Counted from the stretch's first letter, positions 15,352 through 24,954 are shown. The stretch: 35,122 nucleotides of DNA from Aquiflexum lacus (GCF_015476655.1 NZ_JABFHF010000044.1:1-35122), one strand, 5' to 3'. The notes: a model not told the origin generated them from the letters alone. Numbers and translations are program-made.

Positions 15352-16173
15352 ATGAAAAAAGGCATGTTGTTTTATAAAACATACAAGCACTCCTCAAGCA
15401 GGGAATGGGTGGTATTTATTCATGGAGCTGGCGGTTCGTCCTCCGTATGGCATAAACAGATCCGGGATTTTAGGCAAAATTTCAATTTATTGTTGATTGA
15501 TTTAAGAGGCCATGGGAAATCAGCCAATTCCATCAAAAACATGTGGAAGGAAGAATATACTTTCCCGGCTGTTACCAAAGACATCATAGAGGTATTGGAT
15601 CATCTGGAGATCCCTCCGGCACATTTTATGGGTGTTTCTTTGGGGACTATCCTTGCCAGGCAATTGGCTGAAATGGAGCCCCATCGCGTGAGTTCTTTGG
15701 TAATGGCAGGAGCGATTACCCGACTCAATTTTACTTCAAGGGTTTTGGTATACTTGGGCAATGCATTTAAAAGTGTTGTCCCTTACATGTGGTTATACAG
15801 TCTATTTGCTTGGATCATTATGCCGCGCAGGCACCATGCAGAGTCTAGAAATCTCTTCATCAGAGAAGCTAAACGACTCTGTCAGAAGGAATTTATTCGT
15901 TGGTTCAAAATGACCAAAGATATCAATCCAATACTGAAATATTTCAAAGAAAAAGATCTGGCAATTCCGACCTTATATATCATGGGCGAAGAAGATATCA
16001 TGTTTTTGGAACCTGTCAAAAAGATTGTCAAAGAGCATAAACTTTCCTTTCTGAAAATTGTAAAAGCCTGTGGACACGTTGTCAATGTGGAGCAGCCGGA
16101 TAAATTCAACCAACTTTCACTGGATTTTCTAAAAAATCTAAATCAACCCCAACAAAATTCATTTGTGCACTAA
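15352..16173 (+). CDS. Alpha/beta hydrolase leading the RND operon
   Basis: 273 residues without a signal peptide, so cytoplasmic. The alpha/beta hydrolase fold is shown by the oxyanion motif HGAGGSSSVW (residues 24-33), DLRGHGKS, the nucleophile elbow GVSLGT (Ser ~96), an acid in MGEEDIMF and the His in CGHVVNVEQP. The lid region between about 120 and 190 is helical and basic. Substrate unknown; relatives hydrolyse esters, lactones or epoxides. Its stop is two bases from the start of the RND adaptor gene, so it is co-transcribed with the efflux system. No regulator gene is next to it. The 5' leader after the heptad tract (15237-15351) should hold the operon promoter, but no consensus is clear. 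Confidence 0.88.
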   Translation: MKKGMLFYKTYKHSSSREWVVFIHGAGGSSSVWHKQIRDFRQNFNLLLIDLRGHGKSANSIKNMWKEEYTFPAVTKDIIEVLDHLEIPPAHFMGVSLGTILARQLAEMEPHRVSSLVMAGAITRLNFTSRVLVYLGNAFKSVVPYMWLYSLFAWIIMPRRHHAESRNLFIREAKRLCQKEFIRWFKMTKDINPILKYFKEKDLAIPTLYIMGEEDIMFLEPVKKIVKEHKLSFLKIVKACGHVVNVEQPDKFNQLSLDFLKNLNQPQQNSFVH

Positions 16174-16175
16174 GA

Positions 16176-17258
16176 ATGAAAAACCCTACAAAAATAATTT
16201 TGACCCTTGTGATCTTGGCAGTGATTGCAATTATTTTTATTTATCCTAGAAAGGATGAAATATTTGGTTCTAACAATAAATCTGCCTCAGCAAGTAACCC
16301 CTCACAATCAGCCCAAGTGTTACCTGTGGATGTTGTAGAAATTCATCCTCAAAAATTGGAAAACAACCTGAATATAACAGGGACTGTCCTCCCCAATGAG
16401 ATGGTCTCCCTGAGATCTGAAATTTCAGGCCTAGTCCAAAGAATAGCATTTAAAGAGGGCGAATTTGTAAAAAAAGGAACCCCCTTGGTATATTTGAATG
16501 ATGACGAACTCAGTGCCCAGTACCAAAAACTTGAGTTTACCAAGAAGCTTTTTGAAAGTCAGGAAAATCGTCAAAAACAATTGTTGGCAAAGGAAGCGAT
16601 CAGTCAGGAAGAATATGATATCGTTCTCAACCAATTCAATACCAACCTATCTGATTTGAAATTGGTAGAAGCACAGTTAAGCAAAACAGTGATTCGTGCT
16701 CCATTTGATGGGGTTCTAGGGTTGAGACAGATTTCCGAAGGAAGTGTCATAGGAACCAATGATGTAATCGTCACTATCATTAACATAGATCCCATCAAAA
16801 TTGAATTTTCTATACCGGAAAGGTATGCAAATCAGGTCGAAATAAATTCTAAGATATTCTTTTCCAGTGACGTAGGAGGAGAAGAAGCGGAAGGCGTGGT
16901 ATATGCTTACGAACCGAATATTGATGCCAATACCAGGACCTTAAAACTGAGGGCACAAAGCCCCAACAAAAAGAAATTGTTTCTTCCGGGTATGTTTGTC
17001 AGGATAAAATATATTTTGGGTATTGAAGAAAATGCCCTTTTGGTACCTGCAGAAGCGGTTATTCCCGAGCTAAGCGGTTATAAAGTATTTGTAGTCACTG
17101 CTGAAAGTAAAGTGGAAGAAAGACAGATTTCAATAGGAACAAGAACCGACACAAGTGTTCAGGTAGTCAATGGATTAAAAGAAGGTGACTTGGTATTGAC
17201 TACAGGCGTATTACAAGTAAGATCAGGAATGGCTGTCAATTACACTAAAATCAACTGA
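16176..17258 (+). CDS. RND efflux periplasmic adaptor (AcrA/MexA-like)
   Basis: 360 residues. An N-terminal hydrophobic segment (about 8-24) anchors or exports it. The two halves of the lipoyl/barrel-sandwich domain are visible: LRSEISGLVQRIAFKEGEFV at about 70-89, and APFDGVLG followed by EGSVIGTND near 173-195. A coiled-coil hairpin lies between them (QKLEFTKKLFESQENRQKQLL region). A beta-barrel and membrane-proximal domain follow, ending LTTGVLQVRSGMAV. It links the pump to the outer-membrane channel. Two-base gaps on both sides show tight coupling with the hydrolase and pump genes. Confidence 0.93.
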   Translation: MKNPTKIILTLVILAVIAIIFIYPRKDEIFGSNNKSASASNPSQSAQVLPVDVVEIHPQKLENNLNITGTVLPNEMVSLRSEISGLVQRIAFKEGEFVKKGTPLVYLNDDELSAQYQKLEFTKKLFESQENRQKQLLAKEAISQEEYDIVLNQFNTNLSDLKLVEAQLSKTVIRAPFDGVLGLRQISEGSVIGTNDVIVTIINIDPIKIEFSIPERYANQVEINSKIFFSSDVGGEEAEGVVYAYEPNIDANTRTLKLRAQSPNKKKLFLPGMFVRIKYILGIEENALLVPAEAVIPELSGYKVFVVTAESKVEERQISIGTRTDTSVQVVNGLKEGDLVLTTGVLQVRSGMAVNYTKIN

Positions 17259-17260
17259 TT

Positions 17261-20200
17261 ATGGCAAGTTTATCAACCATCAGTATCAGAAGGCCTGTAT
17301 TGGCTATCGTACTGTCTCTGACCATTTTACTTTTTGGGATAATCGGAATCAGTTTTCTTGGTATCAGAGAGTTCCCGAGCGTTGATCCCCCGATCATTAA
17401 TGTGAGGACAAACTATGTGGGTGCTAATGCTGATGTCATAGAGGCTCAGATCACAGAGCCCCTGGAGGAGGCCATTAATGGTATTTCCGGCATCAAGTCC
17501 CTTACTTCCACCAGTAATGATGGGGCAAGTAATATCACCGTTGAATTCGATGTAGGTGCCGATTTGGAAGCGGCTGCCAATGATGTAAGAGACAAAGTAT
17601 CAGGAGCACAGCGAAACCTTCCACCCGATACAGACCCACCTGTTGTATCCAAAGCCGATGCAGATTCCCAACCTATAGTATTTTTGAATGTTCAGAGTGA
17701 TAGAAGGACGCTTTTGGAACTTTCGGATATTGCCAATAACATTTTCAAAGAAAGGTTACAGACAATTCCGGGTGTCAGTAGGGTTCAGATATGGGGTGAA
17801 AAACAATATGCTATCAGGCTGAGGATGGATCCGCTCAGAATGGCGTCATACGGTGTCACTCCTTTGGATGTACTCAATAAAGTGCAAAGTGAAAATGTTG
17901 AGCTTCCTTCAGGAAGGATTGAGGGCTCCGCCATTGAACTTTCAGTAAGGACTAAAAGTAGGTTAAGTTCCCCTCAGGAATTCAATAACCTGATTATCAA
18001 AGAGGACCAGAACAATATTGTTAAATTTCAGGATGTGGGTAAAGCGGAATTGGCCGCCCTCAATGAAAGAACAGTACTTAAGAGGGATGGTATCCCAATG
18101 GTAGGTGTGGTATTGGTTCCTCTACCCGGTTCCAACAATATCGAAATATTAGATGAGTTTTACAGAAGGTTAGAGTTTATCAAAAAAGATCTTCCCGATG
18201 ATGTTCTTTTGGATATTGGTTTTGATTCTACCAAGTATATCAGAAATTCCATCAATGAAGTGCAACAAACGATTTTTGTAGCATTTATTCTCGTGGTGAC
18301 CATCATATTTTTATTCCTAAGAGATTGGCGAACGACCTTTATTCCGGTGCTTACCATCCCCATATCTTTGATTGGGGTCTTCTTTATCATGTACCTGATG
18401 GACTTTTCCATCAATGTCCTGACGCTACTTGGAATTGTACTTTCGATAGGTCTGGTGGTAGATGATGCCATTGTGGTTTTGGAAAATATCTATACCAGAA
18501 TTGAAAAGGGAGAAAATCCGGATAGTGCTGCTGAAAAAGGTGCCGAAGAAATTTTCTTTGCTGTAATCGCAACCACTGTTGCCCTTGCCGCAGTTTTTTT
18601 ACCGGTCATTTTCCTAACGGGTACCACAGGCAGGTTATTCCGTGAATTTGGTATCGTGGTCGCGGGGGCGGTCATTATATCTTCTTTCGTCGCATTGACC
18701 ATGACTCCGATGTTAAGTTCAAAGCTGTTGAAGAAAAGAGAAAAACAAAATTGGCTCTATACCAAAACGGAACCATTCTTTGTATGGCTTAACCTTAAAT
18801 TCAATAACGCCTTAAATGCTTTTATGAAAGTCAGATGGATTTCTTTTGTTCTCATTATCTTGATGGGATTTGGAATCTATCAGATGGTTAAAGTAATTCC
18901 GACGGAACTGGCACCCACAGAGGATAGGGGAGAAATGAGGGTAAATCTTTCAGGACCCGAAGGTGCCACCTTTGATTATATGGACAAGGTGATAGATGAA
19001 ATGACGGTGGAATTTATGGATAAGATTCCGGAGGAGGAAAGAGAGGGAATCATCACCGTTACTTCTCCTGGATTTGGCACAGCCAGTACCAACTCAGGTT
19101 TTCTTAGGGTTATTTTAAAAGATGCTTCTGAGCGTGAAAGATCCCAACAGGAGATTTATGAACAGGTAACTGGAATTCTTTCCAAATTTACAGCAGTGAG
19201 GGCTTTTGCTACCCAGCCCCAATCTATAGGGGACCGAAGAGGAGGTTTGCCGGTACAGTATGTCATTCAGGCACCGACCTTGGAAAAACTAAAAGATGTT
19301 ATCCCTGAGTTTATGGAAAAAGTAGGTCAAAGCCAGGTTTTCAGCTTTTCAGATATTAACCTCAAATTTACCAAGCCAGAAATTGAAGTAGAAATTGATA
19401 GGGCAAAGGCCCAAAATATCGGAGTTTCTGTTCAGGAAATAGCGCGTACCCTCCAATTATCATATTCTGGGCAAAGATTTGCCTATTTTATTATGAATGG
19501 CAAGCAGTACCAAGTAGTAGGTGAAATGCAGATTCAGGATAGAAATGAGCCTGTTAACCTAAGGATGCTTTATGTTAGGGCTAATAATGGCGAATTGGTT
19601 CAGTTGGATAATTTGGTCACCATCAGGGAGAAAAGCACTCCTCCACAACTTTATAGGTTCAATAGATTTGTGAGTGCTACAGTTTCAGCAGGATTGGTTC
19701 CAGGATATACAATTGGTGCAGGATTGGAAGAAATGGATAGAATTGCTGATGAAGTTTTGGATGAAACATACAGTACCGATGTAGCAGGTCTATCAAAAGA
19801 ATTCCGGGAAAGTTCCAATAGCTTGGTCTTTGCTTTCATCTTTGCACTGATCCTGATTTACTTGGTGCTTTCAGCACAATTCGAAAGTTTCCTAGACCCA
19901 CTAACAATCATGTTTACAGTTCCATTGGCACTATTTGGAGCTTTATTTTCTTTGTGGATTTTCGATTTTACATTGAGTATATTCAGTCAGATTGGAATTA
20001 TCATGCTCATAGGATTGGTGACAAAAAACGGCATCTTGATCGTCGAATTTGCCAATCAAAGAAAAGCACAGGGAATGTCTATCGATGATGCCATCATTGG
20101 CGCAGCCGGTGCCCGATTCAGGCCTATTTTGATGACCAGTTTATCCACGATACTGGGTATTCTTCCGATAGCCCTCGCCCTAGGTGCGGGTGCGGAAAGC

Positions 20201-20323
20201 CGTGTACCAATGGGCGTTGCAGTAATCGGAGGTCTTGCATTTGCCACTGTATTGACGCTATTTATCATCCCTGCAGTTTACACATACTTAACCTCTAAAA
20301 AAGGAAGATTAGCCAGAGTCTAA
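17261..20323 (+). CDS. RND efflux pump, AcrB/HAE1-type
   Basis: 1020 residues, normal for an inner-membrane RND transporter. It begins with the first transmembrane helix (RRPVLAIVLSLTILLFG) and has the proton-relay pair Asp401-Asp402 in GLVVDDAIVVLENIYTRIE and Lys922 in TKNGILIVEF, the expected counterpart of the essential TM10 lysine. Two large periplasmic loops (about 30-335 and 545-860) carry the porter domains. The pattern fits the hydrophobe/amphiphile (HAE) branch rather than the heavy-metal branch, as no metal-type motif is seen. Substrates cannot be deduced. Its stop overlaps the next ATG by one base. Confidence 0.95.
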   Translation: MASLSTISIRRPVLAIVLSLTILLFGIIGISFLGIREFPSVDPPIINVRTNYVGANADVIEAQITEPLEEAINGISGIKSLTSTSNDGASNITVEFDVGADLEAAANDVRDKVSGAQRNLPPDTDPPVVSKADADSQPIVFLNVQSDRRTLLELSDIANNIFKERLQTIPGVSRVQIWGEKQYAIRLRMDPLRMASYGVTPLDVLNKVQSENVELPSGRIEGSAIELSVRTKSRLSSPQEFNNLIIKEDQNNIVKFQDVGKAELAALNERTVLKRDGIPMVGVVLVPLPGSNNIEILDEFYRRLEFIKKDLPDDVLLDIGFDSTKYIRNSINEVQQTIFVAFILVVTIIFLFLRDWRTTFIPVLTIPISLIGVFFIMYLMDFSINVLTLLGIVLSIGLVVDDAIVVLENIYTRIEKGENPDSAAEKGAEEIFFAVIATTVALAAVFLPVIFLTGTTGRLFREFGIVVAGAVIISSFVALTMTPMLSSKLLKKREKQNWLYTKTEPFFVWLNLKFNNALNAFMKVRWISFVLIILMGFGIYQMVKVIPTELAPTEDRGEMRVNLSGPEGATFDYMDKVIDEMTVEFMDKIPEEEREGIITVTSPGFGTASTNSGFLRVILKDASERERSQQEIYEQVTGILSKFTAVRAFATQPQSIGDRRGGLPVQYVIQAPTLEKLKDVIPEFMEKVGQSQVFSFSDINLKFTKPEIEVEIDRAKAQNIGVSVQEIARTLQLSYSGQRFAYFIMNGKQYQVVGEMQIQDRNEPVNLRMLYVRANNGELVQLDNLVTIREKSTPPQLYRFNRFVSATVSAGLVPGYTIGAGLEEMDRIADEVLDETYSTDVAGLSKEFRESSNSLVFAFIFALILIYLVLSAQFESFLDPLTIMFTVPLALFGALFSLWIFDFTLSIFSQIGIIMLIGLVTKNGILIVEFANQRKAQGMSIDDAIIGAAGARFRPILMTSLSTILGILPIALALGAGAESRVPMGVAVIGGLAFATVLTLFIIPAVYTYLTSKKGRLARV

Positions 20324-21669
20324 TGAGAAAACTACTTTTAACTTTCGTCCTGATAGGACTAACCTTTGCCACCCTTCATGCCCAAGGGAATGAAGAACTT
20401 GACCTTGAAAAAGCCGTCTTGATTGGCCTTGAAAGAAACTATGGGGTGAAAATAGCGGCTAACAATGTTGCGATTGCAGAGAGGGATATCAAAATCGGGA
20501 CAGGTTCCTTTTTTATGCCAACCATTACCGGGAATTTTGCAAACAGCTTCAATAGAGAAGATGTAAAACAACAATTTGCAAATTCCCCAGAGCCCAATGA
20601 AGTTCCCGGTGCAAAAACAGAAAATGAAAACTACTCCATCGTAGGTTTTTATGGCTTTCGTCCCGAAACAATTTATTCCATAAAAATACTTGGGAAATTA
20701 GCCGAAATCAGTGATCTCGATGCTAAAGTATTGGTAGAGAATACTGTAGCGGCTATTTCATCCTCCTACTTCAGATTGGTATTGGAATTACAGAGATACA
20801 ACGTTTTGAAAACTACCTTGGACCTTTCCCAATCAAGATTGGATATTGCAAAAGCAAGGTACGAACTAGGAGGTGCCGGAAGAAGGGATTTTCTGACCGC
20901 ACAAGTAGATTACAATGCCGATCTTTCCTTGTTGGTAAACCAGGAACTTATTATCAAAAACGCGAGGATCAACCTCAATGAGTTATTAGCACTGACACCT
21001 GACAGAGAATTTGTAGTAAAAGATACTATTTCGGTTGATAAAAATCTCCTTTTGGAAGACCTTCTCGAAAATGCCTACCTAAACAATAAACAGTTTTTGC
21101 TTACCCAAAGGCAGGAGAATGTTGCTTTTCTGGCTTTGAAGGAAACACAGGCGCAAAGACTACCACAAGTCAACCTTAATGCTGCATATAACAGGAATAC
21201 CTTCACTTCAGAAGCTGGTTTCCTTTTGCTCAATCAGAGAACGGGGATCAATTATGGCTTGACCGCTTCTTTAAATGTTTTCAGTGGATTTACATTGAAT
21301 AGACGCATTCAGAATGCCCGAGTTCAGAAATTGAATGCAGAATATGCCGTTCAGGATCTTGAAATTCAAATGGTATCTGATATTCAGCGGGCCTATAATA
21401 CCTACAATACCAATATACAGTTATTGGATATTGAATATTCCAATTACAAAACAGCCATAGAGAATGCCGATATTGCTTTGGAAAGGTTTAGGTTGGGGAT
21501 ATCTGATTATCTACAGTTCAGGGATGCACAAGTCAACCTATTGACAGCAGAGAACAGGTTACTGACCGCCTTGTTTAATATCAAAGAAATGGAAATTGAA
21601 TTGATGCGGCTTTCGGGTAGAATATACTTTCAGGACAGTTATCAGAAGTTTCAGCTGGGATTACAATAA
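20323..21669 (+). CDS. TolC-family outer-membrane channel of the RND system
   Basis: 448 residues with a signal peptide (1-20, ending LHA before QGNE). Two repeated outer-membrane-efflux-protein halves are seen: the first with LDLEKAVLIGLERNYGVKIAAN and long helices near 140-190, the second with IQNARVQKLNAEYAVQDLEIQ and the tail IENADIALERFRLGISDYLQFRDAQVNLL, which is typical of the family. The trimeric channel completes the tripartite pump. The start overlaps the pump stop (TAATG). Confidence 0.93.
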   Translation: MRKLLLTFVLIGLTFATLHAQGNEELDLEKAVLIGLERNYGVKIAANNVAIAERDIKIGTGSFFMPTITGNFANSFNREDVKQQFANSPEPNEVPGAKTENENYSIVGFYGFRPETIYSIKILGKLAEISDLDAKVLVENTVAAISSSYFRLVLELQRYNVLKTTLDLSQSRLDIAKARYELGGAGRRDFLTAQVDYNADLSLLVNQELIIKNARINLNELLALTPDREFVVKDTISVDKNLLLEDLLENAYLNNKQFLLTQRQENVAFLALKETQAQRLPQVNLNAAYNRNTFTSEAGFLLLNQRTGINYGLTASLNVFSGFTLNRRIQNARVQKLNAEYAVQDLEIQMVSDIQRAYNTYNTNIQLLDIEYSNYKTAIENADIALERFRLGISDYLQFRDAQVNLLTAENRLLTALFNIKEMEIELMRLSGRIYFQDSYQKFQLGLQ

Positions 21670-21706
21670 ATATATTTTTATTACAAATGCCTTCAAGCGC
21701 CCTTTA

Positions 21707-21725
21707 AAAGGCACTTTGAGCCTTT
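21707..21725 (+). terminator. Possible terminator of the RND operon
   Basis: AAAGGC, 7-nt loop, GCCTTT, then CTTAT, 38 bp past the channel gene stop. The stem is six base pairs and the T tract is poor, so it is weak. Confidence 0.45.
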
Positions 21726-21826
21726 CTTATACATAAAAACGCATTTCATATCTAAAAAAGTTTGGTATATAATTTGCTTTGTTCGATATTTGCAAAGAAC
21801 AAAGTTACTTCGGTGGCATTTATGGG

Positions 21827-23230
21827 ATGAAAAAAACAGTTATCAGCTTATTGCTTTTATTGATATTTTCAACTTTTGGGTTTCAATGTTCATTTTTGGA
21901 AAGAACAGAAAATGAGGAAGTGGATTTCTGGGAAAACCCCGCTCAACTCGATCTGGATGAAATCAAAAAAAGAGGTTTTATCCGTGCCATAGTTGATAAT
22001 TCCTCCACGAGTTACTACATCTATCGTGGTCGGAGAATGGGCTATGAATTTGAAATGCTAAGAAATCTGGCCTCTTTCTTAGATGTAAGGCTGCACTTGA
22101 TCATCAAATCAGATATTGGAGAAGCTTTTCAATTATTGAATCAAGGGAAAGCAGATATCATAGCGATGAATTTTGCCATCAGCGAAGAAAGAAAAAAATA
22201 TGCCAATTTCACCGCCCCGCTAGGGAGTATGGGTACCGTACTGGTTCAGCAAAAGAGATCAGATGCTTTAACCGAACCAATCGAACTGGAAGATAAAACT
22301 GTATTTATACAGCAGGATGCTATTTTTAAATCACAACTGTGCTCCCTTCAAAGAAACCTTGGGATTTCCTTCAGTATCATTGAGGAAAAAGGAGACAGTG
22401 ATTATTTCATCAACCGTGTGGTGAAAGATGAAATCCAATACACGGTGGTGGATAAAGTGGTTGCATTGGTCAATTCAACCTATTACTCGGATTTGGATAT
22501 CCAAATGGAAATCAGTCCCAAAGAAGATGTAGCCTGGGCTTTAAGAAAAAATTCACCTTTATTGGAAGAAGAAATCAATAAGTGGATCAAAAGCAAAGAC
22601 AAGACCGGATACATCCGGACCCTTTACGCAAAGTACTTCCAAAATACTAAAAACAGTTATTTCAGGACCACAAGTCCTTTTTCCTCTCTGGCCGGTAACA
22701 GCATTTCACCTTTTGATGATATGATCAAAAAAGGGGCTGACAATTTGGGATGGGATTGGAGAATGTTGGCTTCCTTGATCTATAAAGAATCCAGATTTGA
22801 CACCACTGCGACTTCTTATGCAGGTGCTACGGGATTGCTTCAACTTATGCCTGTCACATTGGAAAGGTTCGGTGTTGAAAATCCCAATGACCCAATGGAA
22901 AGTCTGATGGGCGGAGTAAGCTACCTCAAATACCTGGATAAATTCTGGAGAGAACGGGTGCCTGAAAACAATGAAAGACTTAAATTCATTTTAGCTTCCT
23001 ATAATGTTGGGCATGGACACGTCCTTGATGCTTGGAAACTGACCAGAAAATACAGTAAGAATCCTCAGATTTGGCAAAATGTAGCCCACTTTTTAAAGCT
23101 CAAAACAAATCCCGATTACTATAAAGATCCTGTAGTAAAAAGCGGATATGCCAAAGGTCACCTGGCCGTAAATTATGTGGATGACATCTTGATACTTTAT
23201 GACTCCTACAGGGTGTTGATTGAGCCATAA
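21827..23230 (+). CDS. mltF: MltF-like membrane-bound lytic transglycosylase
   Basis: 467 residues from the ATG at 21827; the frame is open to a TTG at 21779, but that would place 16 polar residues before the signal sequence. Signal peptide with a possible lipobox (Cys21). Residues about 45-275 form a periplasmic solute-binding domain (SBP_bac_3: GYEFEMLRNLA, GKADIIAMNFAISEERKKYANFTAP). Residues about 295-460 are the SLT domain with the catalytic Glu321 in YKESRFD, then GATGLLQLMPVT and ASYNVGHGHV. MltF cleaves peptidoglycan glycan strands to 1,6-anhydro ends, and in the known enzymes the binding domain modulates activity. Domain order and length match the family. Promoter-like AT-rich sequence (TATAATTTG near 21767-21776) precedes it. 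Confidence 0.92.
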   Translation: MKKTVISLLLLLIFSTFGFQCSFLERTENEEVDFWENPAQLDLDEIKKRGFIRAIVDNSSTSYYIYRGRRMGYEFEMLRNLASFLDVRLHLIIKSDIGEAFQLLNQGKADIIAMNFAISEERKKYANFTAPLGSMGTVLVQQKRSDALTEPIELEDKTVFIQQDAIFKSQLCSLQRNLGISFSIIEEKGDSDYFINRVVKDEIQYTVVDKVVALVNSTYYSDLDIQMEISPKEDVAWALRKNSPLLEEEINKWIKSKDKTGYIRTLYAKYFQNTKNSYFRTTSPFSSLAGNSISPFDDMIKKGADNLGWDWRMLASLIYKESRFDTTATSYAGATGLLQLMPVTLERFGVENPNDPMESLMGGVSYLKYLDKFWRERVPENNERLKFILASYNVGHGHVLDAWKLTRKYSKNPQIWQNVAHFLKLKTNPDYYKDPVVKSGYAKGHLAVNYVDDILILYDSYRVLIEP

Positions 23231-23543
23231 GACTTTTAAAATTTCTGGTAACTACAATTGAATGGTTTGGAAATTGATGGTTTAGAACTACAAATAGCAT
23301 TCAAATCAAGTAAAAACTTTGCCTTGTCACCTCGACGTTAGGAGAGGTCTCATGAGGATCCGCAAATGATTAAATTAAACATAAATAGGACCTCTGGAGA
23401 TTCTTCGTACCTCAGAATGACGGCTGCCTAGCGGGTAACTTGATGTCATTCCATTTCTGAATGTTTTAATAATGTTGGAAACTTGTAATGACGGACAAAC
23501 ATCGTCTATCGTCAACTTCCTACTCCCAACTTCCCAATTCCTC
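23231..23543. repeat. Gene-free region: altered family-A repeat with replaced core, then heptads
   Basis: 23250-23350 matches the left part of the ~149 bp repeat (GAAATTGATGGTTTAG and the core up to GGAGAGGTCT). The repeat resumes at 23440 with TTGATGTCATT and a CTTTCTG-like end. Between them, 89 bp replace the usual ~10 bp (GCAGCCCGCC) and contain GATTCTTCGTACCTCAGAATGACG, a string resembling the second repeat family at 28258-28368. From 23501 to 23542 six heptamers (ATCGTCT, ATCGTCA, ACTTCCT, ACTCCCA, ACTTCCC, AATTCCT) run up to the stop codon of the minus-strand methyltransferase gene. Confidence 0.8.
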
Positions 23544-24257
23544 TCATTTCGGCACATACAAAATAAACACCACCGGAATTTTATGCAGGTCAAGTTTGGT
23601 TTTCCGCCAGTCCTGAATGGTCTTGGTTTGGATAAATTCATCAGAACCGGTGAGGTTTTTGGCAATACACAATTTGGTCTGGGGGGAGAGTGTTGATTTT
23701 AAATCCTCAAAAAGATGGTTGTTCCGAAAGGGGGTCTCCATAAAAATCTGGGTTTTGTTGTGCCTTGCCGATTCTCCCTCCAATTGCTTGATGGCATTGA
23801 TCCTGTCCTTTTTATCGATAGGAAGGTATCCATGGAATGCAAATGATTGTCCGTTGAAGCCTGAACCCATTAAGGCCAAAAACATGGAGCTTGGACCCGT
23901 TAATGGCACTACTTGAATCTTCTTTTCATGTGCATACGCCACCGCAGCTGAACCGGGATCTGCGATACCGGGACAGCCTGCCTCGGACATGACGCCCACA
24001 TCCACTCCAGAGAATATTGGTTGCATGATTCTCTCGAGTTCAGCGGGTTTTGTCTTTTTGTCCAATATCTCAAATTGCAAGTCCTCAATAGTAAGTCCAA
24101 GTCGAAGGCTACTGATAAACCTCCGGGCAGTACGCACATTTTCCACCAAATAATACTGGGTGTTTTTGACGATCTCTCTTGTTTCGGGACTGATAATTTT
24201 TTCAGCTGTATTTTCCGATAAAACTGTTGGTATAAGGTATAATTTTCCTAATTTCAT
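23544..24257 (-). CDS. RsmI-like tetrapyrrole-methylase-fold methyltransferase
   Basis: 237 residues. It belongs to the tetrapyrrole methylase superfamily, shown by the start LYLIPTVLSEN, then GVDVGVMSEAGCPGIADPGS (about 85-104, the SAM-site region), PLTGPSSMFLALMGSGFNGQ (about 119-138) and ETPFRNN (about 175). RsmI methylates the 2'-hydroxyl of C1402 in 16S rRNA. The short Bacteroidota form seen here (about 235 residues, ending soon after the methylase fold) is often called a SAM-dependent methyltransferase and may be a second RsmI paralogue, so I give no symbol. Cytoplasmic and monocistronic. Heptamers abut its stop codon. Confidence 0.85.
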   Translation of the reverse strand: MKLGKLYLIPTVLSENTAEKIISPETREIVKNTQYYLVENVRTARRFISSLRLGLTIEDLQFEILDKKTKPAELERIMQPIFSGVDVGVMSEAGCPGIADPGSAAVAYAHEKKIQVVPLTGPSSMFLALMGSGFNGQSFAFHGYLPIDKKDRINAIKQLEGESARHNKTQIFMETPFRNNHLFEDLKSTLSPQTKLCIAKNLTGSDEFIQTKTIQDWRKTKLDLHKIPVVFILYVPK

Positions 24258-24385
24258 TTGAATAAACGATTACAATAAGAAATGAAGTTCAACAAAAACC
24301 TGGTATTCAGGTTAGGAATGAAAACATCCTTGAAAAGGAAGAAATCAACATCCTGACTTTATCATCAAACAAATTTCCTAAAGAT

Positions 24386-24868
24386 ATGAAATATGTAACC
24401 TTAGTATGCCTTATGATTGGACTCTTTTGTTCTACCATCACAGCCCAAACAGACAAAAACATGATTGATGTGGAATTAGATTTTTTTGGATCCAGGCCCC
24501 AATACAGTGTTTCAGGAAAGAAATTACTCTACAAGGATATCAAATTGATCATGGAAAATTATCCTGAACCCAAAACCCATCTTGAAAAAGCCACAAAAAG
24601 AAGGAGTGTGGCTATTCCATTACTTGCTGTAGGTGGTTCGGGTATGATCAGCAGTTTTTTTCTTAGGACTACAGATTCCTTTGAACCTGTCTTTTGGTCT
24701 TCTTTTGGTGTTTTTATAGTTGGGGCTAATTTTTACCAAGGCTATCTTGTGAACCTTCAACGTTCTGTCAATACCTACAACCAAAACCTCTATAATTCTA
24801 CCCGAGTCAGAAGCAGTCTGGATTTAAAAATCTCGCCTGTACAGACTGGGTTTATTTATAGTTTTTGA
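24386..24868 (+). CDS. Small exported membrane protein, unknown function
   Basis: 160 residues. Signal peptide 1-20 (ending ITA before QTDK). Middle region is polar with MIDVELDFFGSRPQYSVSGKKLLYKDIKLIM. Two hydrophobic segments follow (IPLLAVGGSGMISSFFL and FWSSFGVFIVGANFYQGYLV), then a polar tail ending KISPVQTGFIYSF. The tail resembles short Bacteroidota proteins that end in a beta strand. No family is recognised. It lies between a divergent methyltransferase gene and the amidohydrolase gene (86 bp downstream) and could share a transcript with the latter. Confidence 0.7.
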   Translation: MKYVTLVCLMIGLFCSTITAQTDKNMIDVELDFFGSRPQYSVSGKKLLYKDIKLIMENYPEPKTHLEKATKRRSVAIPLLAVGGSGMISSFFLRTTDSFEPVFWSSFGVFIVGANFYQGYLVNLQRSVNTYNQNLYNSTRVRSSLDLKISPVQTGFIYSF

Positions 24869-24954
24869 TGATTGGATAACCGCTCTATTTTCCTACATAG
24901 TATATTTAGGATTCCCATTGCAATAATTGAACTCCCACCCTTTCTATCCATCTG

